A stretch of DNA of 64,000 nt from Candidatus Jettenia sp. AMX2 (GTDB lineage: Bacteria; Planctomycetota; Brocadiia; Brocadiales; Brocadiaceae). Where the stretch lies: assembly GCA_030583665.1 (NCBI GenBank), contig CP129469.1, positions 3,029,043 to 3,093,042 of the forward strand. Reading direction: 5' to 3'. The notes beneath the pieces are model-generated. The model ran no database searches. It was not told where the DNA came from and worked only from the letters and a program-made list of their open reading frames with translations. The position numbers and the translations under genes were made by a program. Below, piece after piece: positions 1-8,131 of this stretch. Every line of letters begins with the position of its first letter. Position 1 is the stretch's first letter.

Positions 1-643
1 CGTCTGCAACGGGATTTTCTTCGCCCCGGCGCATTACCATTTCTACCGTAAGCAATTTTCTGCCAAGTTCTCCGCCCGGATGATAGAACGCATAGTCTTT
101 TTTGCTGAGATTCCGTTTCTTAAATACGGTAAGAGCTAAAGCATCACCCAGGGCAAGCATGGCTGTCGAACTTGCTGAAGGCGCAAGGCCTAAAGGGCAT
201 GGCTCATCTATTTTCCCAATATCAAGAACGACGTCGCTGTGAAACGCTAAAGATGATTTGCCGTTGCCTGTGATGGCAATTACTTTTGCCCCAATTTGTT
301 TCACAAAAGGCAGAAGGGCTACCACCTCGGTTTCACCGCTGTTAGAAAGGGCAAGTACGATATCTTCGGTAACGATTCGTCCGAGATCTCCGTGCTTTGC
401 CTCTGATGAATGAATCCAGTACGAGGGAGTACCTGTGCTGGCAAGTGTTGCAGAAATTTTCTGGCCTATAATTCCCGCCTTACCAATGCCAGTGACTACG
501 ATCCGGCCTTTGCAGGCAAACACCATATCAATGGTTTTTTGAAAGTTGTGATCCAGCCGGTTCATTAAGTTTTTGATTGCCTCTGATTCAACAAACAATA
601 TTTCCTTTGCGTAAATGATATCAGTTAAAGATTTTTCTTCCAT
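1..643 (-). CDS. kdsD: Arabinose-5-phosphate isomerase KdsD (KpsF/GutQ family), C-terminus cut by window edge
   Basis: Translating the minus strand from the ATG at 643 gives a sugar isomerase (SIS) domain: a glycine-rich TGIGKAGIIGQK stretch, the SSEAKHGDLGR motif, and LSNSGETEVV where the phosphosugar is bound. The family interconverts ribulose-5-phosphate and arabinose-5-phosphate, the first step to KDO for lipopolysaccharide. The YHPGGELGRKLL linker leads into the first CBS domain, which is cut off by the left edge, so the protein is about two thirds complete. With lpxB at 28 kb it indicates an LPS-type outer membrane. The family call is firm; KdsD rather than the GutQ/KpsF paralogue is the likely specific name. 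Confidence 0.9.
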   Translation of the reverse strand, partial: MEEKSLTDIIYAKEILFVESEAIKNLMNRLDHNFQKTIDMVFACKGRIVVTGIGKAGIIGQKISATLASTGTPSYWIHSSEAKHGDLGRIVTEDIVLALSNSGETEVVALLPFVKQIGAKVIAITGNGKSSLAFHSDVVLDIGKIDEPCPLGLAPSASSTAMLALGDALALTVFKKRNLSKKDYAFYHPGGELGRKLLTVEMVMRRGEENPVAD

Positions 644-856
644 AAAAATATTTTACACGTTTTTGTAAGAAAACCAGGGAAATAGTTAATGTGGTTAATT
701 ATAGTAAGTGCTTTCCTCAATATTCAAGAGAAAAGAATGGTATAATCATGAATAAAGGATTCATTGCCGGTTCTTAGCTTGACTAATTATTCTACAGATG
801 GTAAGATTAGTGAAATTGAGTATCCGGAAAATCAGAAAGAAAAGAGAAGGTAATTT

Positions 857-1486
857 TTGAATATAGATAAATTAATCATTACGATTCCTGCAATATTATA
901 TGCATTAACCATTCATGAATATTTTCACGGTTGGGCAGCTAATAAGCTTGGCGACCCAACTGCCAGGCTGCAAGGCAGATTAACATTAAATCCGATAGCG
1001 CATATTGATATTCTCGGTGCATTGTGTTTTATCTTCGCCGGTTTCGGATGGGGAAAACCTGTTCCCATAAATCCGTATAATTTCAGGAACGTTCGCAGGG
1101 ATAATATGTTTGTATCCTTTGCCGGGCCTGCGTCAAACTTTGTATCTGCATTCCTTTTCGGTATCCTTTTTCAATTACTGCGTAATGCATCGTTTCTGCC
1201 TTCAGGTATATTGGCATTTCTTTTAAATCTGTTAATTACGGGAATTATTATAAATCTGACACTGGCATTTTTTAACATGATCCCTCTGTACCCTCTGGAT
1301 GGTTCCCATGTCCTTGAGAGTTTATTGCCTTATCCGATGGCCATGAAATACAAAGAGATTGAACGGTACAGCCCATTTATTCTCCTCGGATTAATTCTTT
1401 TGGGAAATTATGCAGGCATTCCTGTTTTACGTATGATAATCGGGCCACCTATTTATTTCTTTCTAAGGTTGTTTGCGAGCTTTTAA
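857..1486 (+). CDS. Site-2-protease-type (M50) membrane metalloprotease, short form
   Basis: This 209-residue polytopic membrane protein has the zinc motif HEYFH at residues 20-24 inside the first membrane helix and the second metal-ligand motif PLDG at 146-149. The DPTARLQGRLTLNP segment typical of short bacterial M50 proteases follows the HExxH. It has no PDZ domain, so it belongs to the small YwhC/SpoIVFB-like group, which cleave substrates inside the membrane; the substrate is unknown. Translation starts at a TTG (857) about seven bases after GAGAAGG. It is followed 100 bp later by scpA, and this pairing is common in many bacteria and suggests co-transcription. Confidence 0.88.
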   Translation: MNIDKLIITIPAILYALTIHEYFHGWAANKLGDPTARLQGRLTLNPIAHIDILGALCFIFAGFGWGKPVPINPYNFRNVRRDNMFVSFAGPASNFVSAFLFGILFQLLRNASFLPSGILAFLLNLLITGIIINLTLAFFNMIPLYPLDGSHVLESLLPYPMAMKYKEIERYSPFILLGLILLGNYAGIPVLRMIIGPPIYFFLRLFASF

Positions 1487-1585
1487 GACAGTGCTGTGGA
1501 GTTGGAGAAAGACAAACCAGAGTAAAGATTTGCTCTGTCTTCATCTCTGCCGGGTTGCATCGTCTCCGGTAATGGAAAAAATGAA

Positions 1586-2329
1586 TTGTTAAAAATTCAA
1601 CTTTCTCCTATGAAAAATGAATACAAAGTAAACCTTGATGTATATAATGGACCGGTCGATTTGCTTCTCTATCTTATACGGAAAGAAGAGGTAAGTATCT
1701 ACGATATCCCCATTGCCAGAATTGCAGATCAATACCTGCAGTATGTGGAGACGCTTCAGGATCTGGACATGAGCACGATAGGGGACTTTCTGGTAATGGC
1801 GGCAACGCTTATGTATGTAAAATCCTATATGCTTCTTCCTCCCACAACGGAACAGGGGGATGGAGACGATGATGTTTTGGATCCACGGGTATCATTGGTA
1901 AAGCAGTTGCTGGAATACAAGCGGTATAAAGAGAGTACTTTCATCCTGGAGACACGGGCTGCCAAATGGGAAAAACGAGTAAAACGGATATACAGGGAAC
2001 TCCAGGAAGAAGCAGCCACCAAAGAGGTGTCCCTTGAAGGAATATCAGTATGGGATCTCCTGCAAAGATTTTCACAATTGATGAAACAAACACTATCTGC
2101 AATTGATACAAAGGTAACATACGATGATACGCCAATACAAGTATATATGGGTCTGATTTTGGAAAAAGTCCGCTTCCACAACACCCTTTCGTTTACAAAT
2201 CTTTTTGCAGGAATATATGAAAAGATCCAGATTATCGGGTTTTTCCTGGCACTACTGGAACTGGTTCGTTTAAACAGGGTAAAGGTTGAACAACCTGCGG
2301 GTTACGAGGATATCCAGATATCTTTGTAA
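1586..2329 (+). CDS. scpA: Segregation and condensation protein ScpA (kleisin)
   Basis: The 247-residue product begins with the typical ScpA N-terminus (YNGPVDLLLYLIRKEEV) that binds the SMC head/neck. The middle is charged and acidic, and a C-terminal winged-helix region (FLALLELVRLNRVKVEQ) binds the other SMC head. ScpA bridges SMC and ScpB in chromosome condensation. scpB is not visible in the window. The start is uncertain: TTG at 1586 is preceded by GGAAAAA at a good distance, while the in-frame ATG at 1610 has no convincing ribosome site and would remove eight residues. It lies directly downstream of the M50 protease gene and converges with the VOC gene. Confidence 0.92.
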   Translation: MLKIQLSPMKNEYKVNLDVYNGPVDLLLYLIRKEEVSIYDIPIARIADQYLQYVETLQDLDMSTIGDFLVMAATLMYVKSYMLLPPTTEQGDGDDDVLDPRVSLVKQLLEYKRYKESTFILETRAAKWEKRVKRIYRELQEEAATKEVSLEGISVWDLLQRFSQLMKQTLSAIDTKVTYDDTPIQVYMGLILEKVRFHNTLSFTNLFAGIYEKIQIIGFFLALLELVRLNRVKVEQPAGYEDIQISL

Positions 2330-2376
2330 GATCGGTCTTCAATTGCAGGAGATTTTTAAATACATACATCAATATC

Positions 2377-2736
2377 TTACATTGACCATATTTCAAGACG
2401 GTTGCCTTCGGGGTCAAAAAGAAAGAATGACCGTCCTCCCCATGGGTGGTTAGCAACCTTTCCTGTCTTTATGCCTTTTGCTGAGAAGCTGTTCCATATC
2501 TCATCAGCCTGATCTACCCGGAAAGCCAGCGTCAGGCCCCGTCCTGATGCACTTTTGATAGTCGCCCTTTGCTCGTTTGCCACGCTCAAACGTGCGCCTT
2601 CATTTATTCTAAACTCAACGAACCAGTTATTTTCAAAAGTTATGGAAAATTCCAGAATATCCCGGTAAAAGGTAACGGTCTCGCGCCACCGCTGACAATA
2701 CAAGATTGTATTCATTACGCGAATATGTTTTTTCAT
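2377..2736 (-). CDS. VOC-superfamily (glyoxalase/bleomycin-resistance-like) protein
   Basis: This 119-residue single-domain protein has the paired beta-alpha-beta-beta-beta layout of the vicinal oxygen chelate fold. It opens with an IRVMNTILYCQRWRETVTFYRD segment around residues 4-25 (helix after the first strand) and ends with FLFDPEGNRLEIW, the usual C-terminal strand holding the last metal-ligand glutamate. The family includes glyoxalases, dioxygenases and drug-binding proteins, and nothing here fixes the substrate. It is monocistronic and convergent with scpA (47 bp between stops). Confidence 0.75.
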   Translation of the reverse strand: MKKHIRVMNTILYCQRWRETVTFYRDILEFSITFENNWFVEFRINEGARLSVANEQRATIKSASGRGLTLAFRVDQADEIWNSFSAKGIKTGKVANHPWGGRSFFLFDPEGNRLEIWSM

Positions 2737-3019
2737 ACTTATACAAAGCTCCTTTATTATCTGTGGCCAGCATCAGTATTTTCTTGATAAATATTCCTCA
2801 GCGTTTTATACTTACCCTAATGTATTAAGAGATTACGGGCATTCCTGAAGAAATTCAAGAAAATTTCCCAGGTCTTTTTTTTGTCAATCTAATAGCTATA
2901 AATTATCCTTCACGGTGAATGGTTTATTTATTGGGCAAGTTTTGAGAATATCTGAACCTTGTTTGCCGTTTGGAAGCTATGGTTACCTTCTGAATAGTAT
3001 TTTAACAAAGGGATACTTC

Positions 3020-6000
3020 ATGAAACGAAAACATACCTTTAAATATTTACTGATTATATTCCTTTTCCTATTCTCAGTCTCCTGCTTTTTCATCACGCCT
3101 GCTAAAAATTTTGCGCTGGAATCTTTTTTTGAAAAACCGGAATGGAAAGAAGATATAAACCATAAGTTTCATATCTCTGGTATTGTTATGTCCTATGTGA
3201 ACAGATTATACGTAGATCCAAACCGCATAAAAACGCTGGAAATGCTGAGGGGAGCACTTGCATGGGAGGAAAGAATTATTCCTGAAGTCATAATCGATTT
3301 CCCGGAAAATGCAACTGTGGGAACAGTTACGGTCTATGATGTTTCAAAAACCTATGATTTGTCAAAAATTCGTCGTACAAAGGATATGATTGAAGTTCTG
3401 AGAGACGCCCTGGGTTTTATTAACAGAAAGAGGCAGCCTGATGAACATCTTACCGTACATGATATTGAATATGCTGCAATTAACGGAATGCTTGCTCAAT
3501 TGGATCCACACTCAATGATACTTCCACCGAAGGAATTTAATGAATTCAAAATTGGTACTACAGGAAAGTTTGGTGGCTTGGGTATGGTTGTGGGCTTAAG
3601 AGATGGCCAATTAACCGTGATATCACCCATAGAAGGAACCCCGGCAGCGAGATCTGGCATAAAGGCTGGCGACAAGATCGTTGAGATTGACGGGGAGTCT
3701 ACCATAAATATGAATCTTACAGAGTGTGTTGGAAAATTGCGCGGGGATCCTGATACGGAGGTAACACTATCCATTGTAACAGAAAAGGACATACAACCCC
3801 GGGTAATCACGTTAAAGCGTGAAATTATTAATATTCCTACGGTTGAATCAGCATCACTAGGGAATGGTTTTGGTTATATAAAGATAAGGAATTTTCAGGA
3901 TGATACCTCCCAATCACTGAATGAGCACTTAAAGCGCTTAAAGAGGTCTGATAATGAGATCAGGGGATTGGTTCTTGATCTGAGGAACAATTCCGGCGGG
4001 CTTTTGGACCAGGCAGTGGAGGTTGCAGACAGATTCCTGAACCGTGGTGCAATTGTTTTTACGGTAGGTCCCGGTGGTCATCCACGGGAAGCACAGGAGG
4101 CGAGAAGATCTGACACCAATGATACGGATTATCCGATTGTAATACTGGTTGATGGAGGAAGTGCCTCGGGGGCTGAAATAGTTGCCGGAGCGCTTAAAGA
4201 GAATAACCGCGCAGTAGTTGTCGGTGATCGAAGTTTTGGAAAGGGGTCCGTCCAGCAACTTATCGAACTCATGGATGGATCGGGACTAAAATTGACTATT
4301 GCCAAATACCTCACCCCTTTGCTCACCGATATTCAGTCGGTTGGTATTACTCCGGATATTCAGCTTACACCGGTTACCGTTTCAAAGGATACGATTAATC
4401 TGTTTCGTGGTTTGAAGGTTTTTCGTGAAGAAGATCTTAAGCATCACCTTGAAGAACATCGTGCAGAAGAAACCCCTTTTGCCACTCTGAAATATTTTCA
4501 GGAGACAAGCGAGAAGGATGATAGCCATAATCAGGAGCCGGAAGAAGAATTGAGTGATCCTTATAAATTGCCGGATTTTGATAAAGACTTTCATGTTATT
4601 TTTGCCAGAAAACTGCTTATGGAAGCACCTGCGTTGCATAGGGAAACGTTTTTAAAAAACGCTTTGCCGATTATTGAGGAAACCGTCCGCCTGGAGGAAG
4701 AAAAAATTGCTCAGGCGCTTCAGAAACTGGATATTGACTGGTCCAAAGGCTCAGTTCTGGGAACTGCAAAATCGGTTGTTGAATTTTCCACTCATCCTTC
4801 AGAAAAAAAGGTTAAGGCCGGAGATAAAATAATGATTAAGGTGAGTGTGACAAACAACGGTAATGTTCCACTCTATCAGTTACGGGGCATCTCATCAAGT
4901 AAAAATGCCCTCTTCGATAAGCTTGAGTTTATTCTTGGAAAAGTAGAAAAAGGAACTACAAAATCATATTCTACAACGGTGGCTGTTCCTAAAAATTCAC
5001 TCGACAGGAAAGACGAAATTGTTATTAAGTTTGAGGAGCTGAACCAGCATAACCCTGAAGATATAAAATTCAATATTATTACAGAAGCATTACCAAGGCC
5101 GGTTTTCGCCTATTCTTATCAGATTAGAGATTGTGAAAAGAGATCAGAGATAAACAATGGAGATGGTTTGATACAACCAGGAGAAGATGTTGATTTACTG
5201 GTAAGTGTGAAAAATATTGGTGAAGGTGTTTCAGAGAAAAATATTGTTACCTTAAGAAATTTAAACAACAAAGAGGTTCTCGTAAAGAATGGCAGGGCAG
5301 AACTTGGTGAATTGCATCCGGGGGAGAGAAAAGAAGTAACATTGACATTCTTTGTGAAAGAGACAATTTTTGTTGATGATTTCACTATGGATTTGATTAT
5401 TACAGACACGATTTTCGGAACATCTCTTTCAAATAAACTGAAATTTCCTGTTATGAAGACCAGATCTGAATTATTACAGGATACTACCTATGTAAAGGTA
5501 AACAGAAACCGTACTCCCCTTTATGGGGGGATGTCCTTTGATTCGCCGGTTCTTTCCCTCCTGAAGGAAGGGGCGACACTTGTTTCTGATGCAAGAAGTA
5601 CTGACTGGTTCCGTGTCGTATTGTCCGGTGACAGGTATGGATGGATTCCGGCAAAAGGTGTTGCGGTATCGGATAGTATTGAGGACAACCAGTTTCACCA
5701 GGAACCGTTTATACACCGGAAACCTCCTCTTATTACTTTAACAAAAGCCTTGCCAGGTTTATTGACGGGGAATGACCGGTTAACTCTTTCTGCTGTCATT
5801 GAGGACGACTCACAGGTAAAGCACGCTTATGTTTTAGTTAATAATGATAAGGTTTTTTTTAAATCGAACAAAAATGCATCCTTCAAAGACCGTCACCGGC
5901 TTGAGATCAACAAGGACTTGACGCTGAAGGAAGGACCTAATGTGGTAACTATTGTTGCACGCGACGACCAGGATTTGGTTACTACCAGATCCTTTGTGAC

Positions 6001-6034
6001 AACAAAAGGTGTTGCGATTGCAAAAGGTTTATAG
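3020..6034 (+). CDS. S41-family C-terminal processing protease (CtpA-like) with long C-terminal extension
   Basis: The protein has 1004 residues from the ATG at 3020, chosen because AAAGGGAT precedes it and a hydrophobic signal segment (residues 9-25) follows. An upstream GTG at 2915 would add 35 residues ahead of the signal. A PDZ domain (about 190-270, GLRDGQLTVISPIEGTPA region) is followed by the S41 protease domain. Catalytic Ser383 lies in GGSASGAE and Lys408 in GDRSFGKGS, 25 residues apart as in the family. Typical CtpA proteins have 400-550 residues. Here about 450 more follow: two beta-rich CARDB-like segments (about 590-800), a bacterial SH3-like segment (about 820-885) and a final beta domain. 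Role: periplasmic tail-specific proteolysis, possibly tethered to the cell wall through the SH3-like part (inference). Confidence 0.88.
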   Translation: MKRKHTFKYLLIIFLFLFSVSCFFITPAKNFALESFFEKPEWKEDINHKFHISGIVMSYVNRLYVDPNRIKTLEMLRGALAWEERIIPEVIIDFPENATVGTVTVYDVSKTYDLSKIRRTKDMIEVLRDALGFINRKRQPDEHLTVHDIEYAAINGMLAQLDPHSMILPPKEFNEFKIGTTGKFGGLGMVVGLRDGQLTVISPIEGTPAARSGIKAGDKIVEIDGESTINMNLTECVGKLRGDPDTEVTLSIVTEKDIQPRVITLKREIINIPTVESASLGNGFGYIKIRNFQDDTSQSLNEHLKRLKRSDNEIRGLVLDLRNNSGGLLDQAVEVADRFLNRGAIVFTVGPGGHPREAQEARRSDTNDTDYPIVILVDGGSASGAEIVAGALKENNRAVVVGDRSFGKGSVQQLIELMDGSGLKLTIAKYLTPLLTDIQSVGITPDIQLTPVTVSKDTINLFRGLKVFREEDLKHHLEEHRAEETPFATLKYFQETSEKDDSHNQEPEEELSDPYKLPDFDKDFHVIFARKLLMEAPALHRETFLKNALPIIEETVRLEEEKIAQALQKLDIDWSKGSVLGTAKSVVEFSTHPSEKKVKAGDKIMIKVSVTNNGNVPLYQLRGISSSKNALFDKLEFILGKVEKGTTKSYSTTVAVPKNSLDRKDEIVIKFEELNQHNPEDIKFNIITEALPRPVFAYSYQIRDCEKRSEINNGDGLIQPGEDVDLLVSVKNIGEGVSEKNIVTLRNLNNKEVLVKNGRAELGELHPGERKEVTLTFFVKETIFVDDFTMDLIITDTIFGTSLSNKLKFPVMKTRSELLQDTTYVKVNRNRTPLYGGMSFDSPVLSLLKEGATLVSDARSTDWFRVVLSGDRYGWIPAKGVAVSDSIEDNQFHQEPFIHRKPPLITLTKALPGLLTGNDRLTLSAVIEDDSQVKHAYVLVNNDKVFFKSNKNASFKDRHRLEINKDLTLKEGPNVVTIVARDDQDLVTTRSFVTTKGVAIAKGL

Positions 6035-6084
6035 CTTACGGATATTCTATGATATAGTGACTTAAACAATGCCGCATAATTTCC

Positions 6085-6225
6085 GTAAGGTATAGTAAAT
6101 AACCCTGTCAGGGTTCTCAACGCTGTCAGGGTTATTGGCAGTCATAATTCCCCCTCTGTTAAGAGGGATTTAGCAGGTAATCCCCACTTGTTAAGCCAGT
6201 AGGGCAGGCACTGCCTGCCAATTAC
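6085..6225. repeat. CTGTCAGGGTT palindrome and inverted GGCAGGCACTGCCTGCC repeat
   Basis: An AACCCTGTCAGGGTT palindrome occurs twice in tandem near 6099-6140, related to the core of repeat family B (19135 and 44452). A GGCAGGCACTGCCTGCC perfect palindrome lies near 6198-6216; a looser version with the same core is at 56704-56774. The stretch sits between the convergent 3' ends of the S41 protease and sat genes. Confidence 0.6.
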
Positions 6226-6239
6226 CGTTTCGTTCTGAA

Positions 6240-6357
6240 TGAATTTAGTTTTTTGAAAAAATGTCAATAAGAGTGATATTTACAGCCCGGTGCAGGGGCG
6301 AAGCATTTGCCCGATCGGGCAAAATGCTTCGCCCCTACTTTTTCAAAAAACTAAATT
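6240..6357. repeat. MITE-like element, AATTTAG-TIR family, copy 1
   Basis: A 118-bp element is bounded by perfect inverted ends AATTTAGTTTTTTGAAAAA (left, from about 6240) and its complement (right, to about 6357). Inside lies a second inverted repeat, AGGGGCGAAGCATTTG against AAATGCTTCGCCCCT. A 137-bp relative with the same ends lies at 42593-42729. It is non-coding and has no clear target duplication. It lies between two convergent genes. Confidence 0.75.
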
Positions 6358-6418
6358 TTTACATAAATCTTAACTTGTGACGATAACCGCTTCTCTCAGG
6401 TTGAACACGGACAAAATA

Positions 6419-6446
6419 GTAGAGACGCAAAATCTTGCGTCTCTAC
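6419..6446. repeat. Perfect hairpin GTAGAGACGCAA-AATC-TTGCGTCTCTAC
   Basis: A 12-bp perfect stem with a 4-base loop lies in the 588-bp gap between the convergent S41 protease and sat genes. There is no T-run after it, so a Rho-independent terminator is unlikely and a dispersed palindromic repeat is more probable. Beyond it, 6447-6622 holds a loose CCCTCCCGTCAAGGGAGGG palindrome and a short piece of repeat B (TCGCCGAAGGCCTAAT near 6581), and no gene. Confidence 0.55.
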
Positions 6447-6622
6447 GTCCGTGACACCCCAAATATCTCTTAAGTTAACGCTTATGCCATCGATGGGGGA
6501 GGTTCGGTGGGGGTGAAAGGAACAATCTGCGAACACCTTCCCTTAATCCCTCCCGTCAAGGGAGGGAAAATGTGTTTTTTAGTCGCCGAAGGCCTAATTC
6601 AAGTATGCAGGCATGATGCAAT

Positions 6623-7795
6623 TCAACTATTTAGACCACGATAATAATCGCTCAGAACTTTTGCTACCTCTGCCCTTGTAAAGGTAGGCGGAGGGGCTTC
6701 TCCTGTACTTAGCATCCTGCGAACCTCTGTACCACTTAAAATGACATGATTTAATGAATCATGGGGACATGTTTTGTAAGAGGCCATTCCATTGCATTCC
6801 TTACAGTAAAAGGTATGGTCAAAAAATAAGGGGGTAATACCTATCTCATGCGGGTTAAATTCGTCAAAGATATAATGTGCGTCGAATGTCCCGTAGTAAT
6901 TGCCAACACCTGCATGGTCTCTGCCTACAATGAAATGGGTGCATCCGTAGTTTTTTCTGATCAGGGCGTGGAAAATCGCCTCTCTGGGTCCCGCGTATCG
7001 CATTGCAGCGGGAAAAACAGCTAACAACGCCCTGTCTTTTGGATAATATTTTTCCAAAAGAACCTCGTAACTCCTGATTCTTACATCGGCAGGAATATCG
7101 TCGCTTTTTGTTTCGCCTACCAAAGGGTGCAAAAGAATTGCATCTACTATCTCGAGGGCACATTTCTGGATATATTCATGGGCACGATGAACGGGGTTTC
7201 GCGTTTGAAATCCAACCACCCGCCTCCAGCCTTTTTTCACAAAGAGTTCTCTTGTTTCTACCGGATCTAACCGGTAAGATTGAAAATTGCTTGGTTTTGT
7301 CCTGTTAAGCACACTGACTTTGCCACCGAGGATAAAATCTCCCATTTTATAAATATAATCTACACCAGGATGCTTTCTGTCATCAACGCCGTATATCTCC
7401 AGAGATTCCTTTGGCTTATCGTGGTGGAAAATCTCTTCCAGATGTAGAATGGCAATGACCTCGTTGGCCTGATCGGTAAGAGCAACATCATGCCCTGGTT
7501 TGAGTCCTTCTATCTCTTCTTTTGTAGCTGAAAGGACAATGGGAATGGACCATGGCAGACCATTTGATAATCTCATATTGTCCACCACATTATCATAATC
7601 TGCCTTGCACATGAATCCTTCCAGGGGACTCATTGCTCCCACTGCAATCATATCAAGATCTGACATTTCCCGCGCATCCAGTTTGATTTTTTTCATGTCA
7701 TAATTTGTAGCCTTATCGAGTAATAATTCACGCTCTTCCATGGATACAATCCTGTTTACCAGTTTGCCGCCATGAGGAGGTATGTTTTTAACCAT
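6623..7795 (-). CDS. sat: Sulfate adenylyltransferase (ATP sulfurylase), dissimilatory/archaeal-type
   Basis: This 390-residue enzyme converts ATP plus sulfate to APS and pyrophosphate, or makes ATP in reverse. It carries the nucleotide-binding [11 protein letters not shown] (197-207), the HPLVG loop (223-227), the GRDHAGVG loop (291-298) and a zinc-binding [15 protein letters not shown] (331-345). It has no APS-kinase extension, so it is the homo-oligomeric Sat type rather than CysDN. It is the last gene of an aprA-aprB-sat operon, 6 bp after aprB. Gene order and tight spacing tie it to APS reduction or oxidation. The start ATG at 7795 gives a normal family N-terminus. Confidence 0.95.
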   Translation of the reverse strand: MVKNIPPHGGKLVNRIVSMEERELLLDKATNYDMKKIKLDAREMSDLDMIAVGAMSPLEGFMCKADYDNVVDNMRLSNGLPWSIPIVLSATKEEIEGLKPGHDVALTDQANEVIAILHLEEIFHHDKPKESLEIYGVDDRKHPGVDYIYKMGDFILGGKVSVLNRTKPSNFQSYRLDPVETRELFVKKGWRRVVGFQTRNPVHRAHEYIQKCALEIVDAILLHPLVGETKSDDIPADVRIRSYEVLLEKYYPKDRALLAVFPAAMRYAGPREAIFHALIRKNYGCTHFIVGRDHAGVGNYYGTFDAHYIFDEFNPHEIGITPLFFDHTFYCKECNGMASYKTCPHDSLNHVILSGTEVRRMLSTGEAPPPTFTRAEVAKVLSDYYRGLNS

Positions 7796-7801
7796 TTTCC
7801 C

Positions 7802-8131
7802 TTAGTCTCCTTTTAACAATTTTGCCTGAATAATAAATTCTTCCTGGTTTCCTTCGGCATCCAGGATTGTCCAGATTGTCTTGTCATGTTTCAACCGCGC
7901 TTTGAGCGAAGCATGGTTATTACAAATTTGGAAAGGAAGCCTGAGCTCGATCGCCTGAACAGGACATTCCTTCACACAGCATGCACAGGTCCAGCAGGCT
8001 GATTGATCACGGATGTCAGCCTTCATGTTTTCCTTCCGGTAACATAAATTTCCGGGACAAATGCGTTCGCATCGTGATTCCGGCAACCCCTTGCAACCGT
8101 TGCATATATTTTCATCAATAAAAATACTCAT
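7802..8131 (-). CDS. aprB: Adenylylsulfate reductase beta subunit, short form without C-terminal tail
   Basis: The 109-residue iron-sulfur protein has two [4Fe-4S] cluster sites. The first has the spacing peculiar to AprB (CNGC near 10-13, then C21 and CPG at 25). The second is CWTCACCVKECP with the AprB-type continuation and a following WTILDAEGN strand. AprB passes electrons to the FAD of AprA. Classical dissimilatory AprB is about 150 residues with a long tail that wraps AprA, and here that tail is absent. Its ATG overlaps the aprA stop by 4 bp. The short form and the A-B-sat order differ from the usual aprBA arrangement of sulfate reducers. Confidence 0.88.
   Translation of the reverse strand: MSIFIDENICNGCKGLPESRCERICPGNLCYRKENMKADIRDQSACWTCACCVKECPVQAIELRLPFQICNNHASLKARLKHDKTIWTILDAEGNQEEFIIQAKLLKGD

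Noticed and set aside
6419-6446. GTAGAGACGC hairpin as terminator of the S41 protease or sat gene
   Set aside because: No T-run follows on either strand; it is 385 bp from the protease stop and 177 bp from the sat stop.
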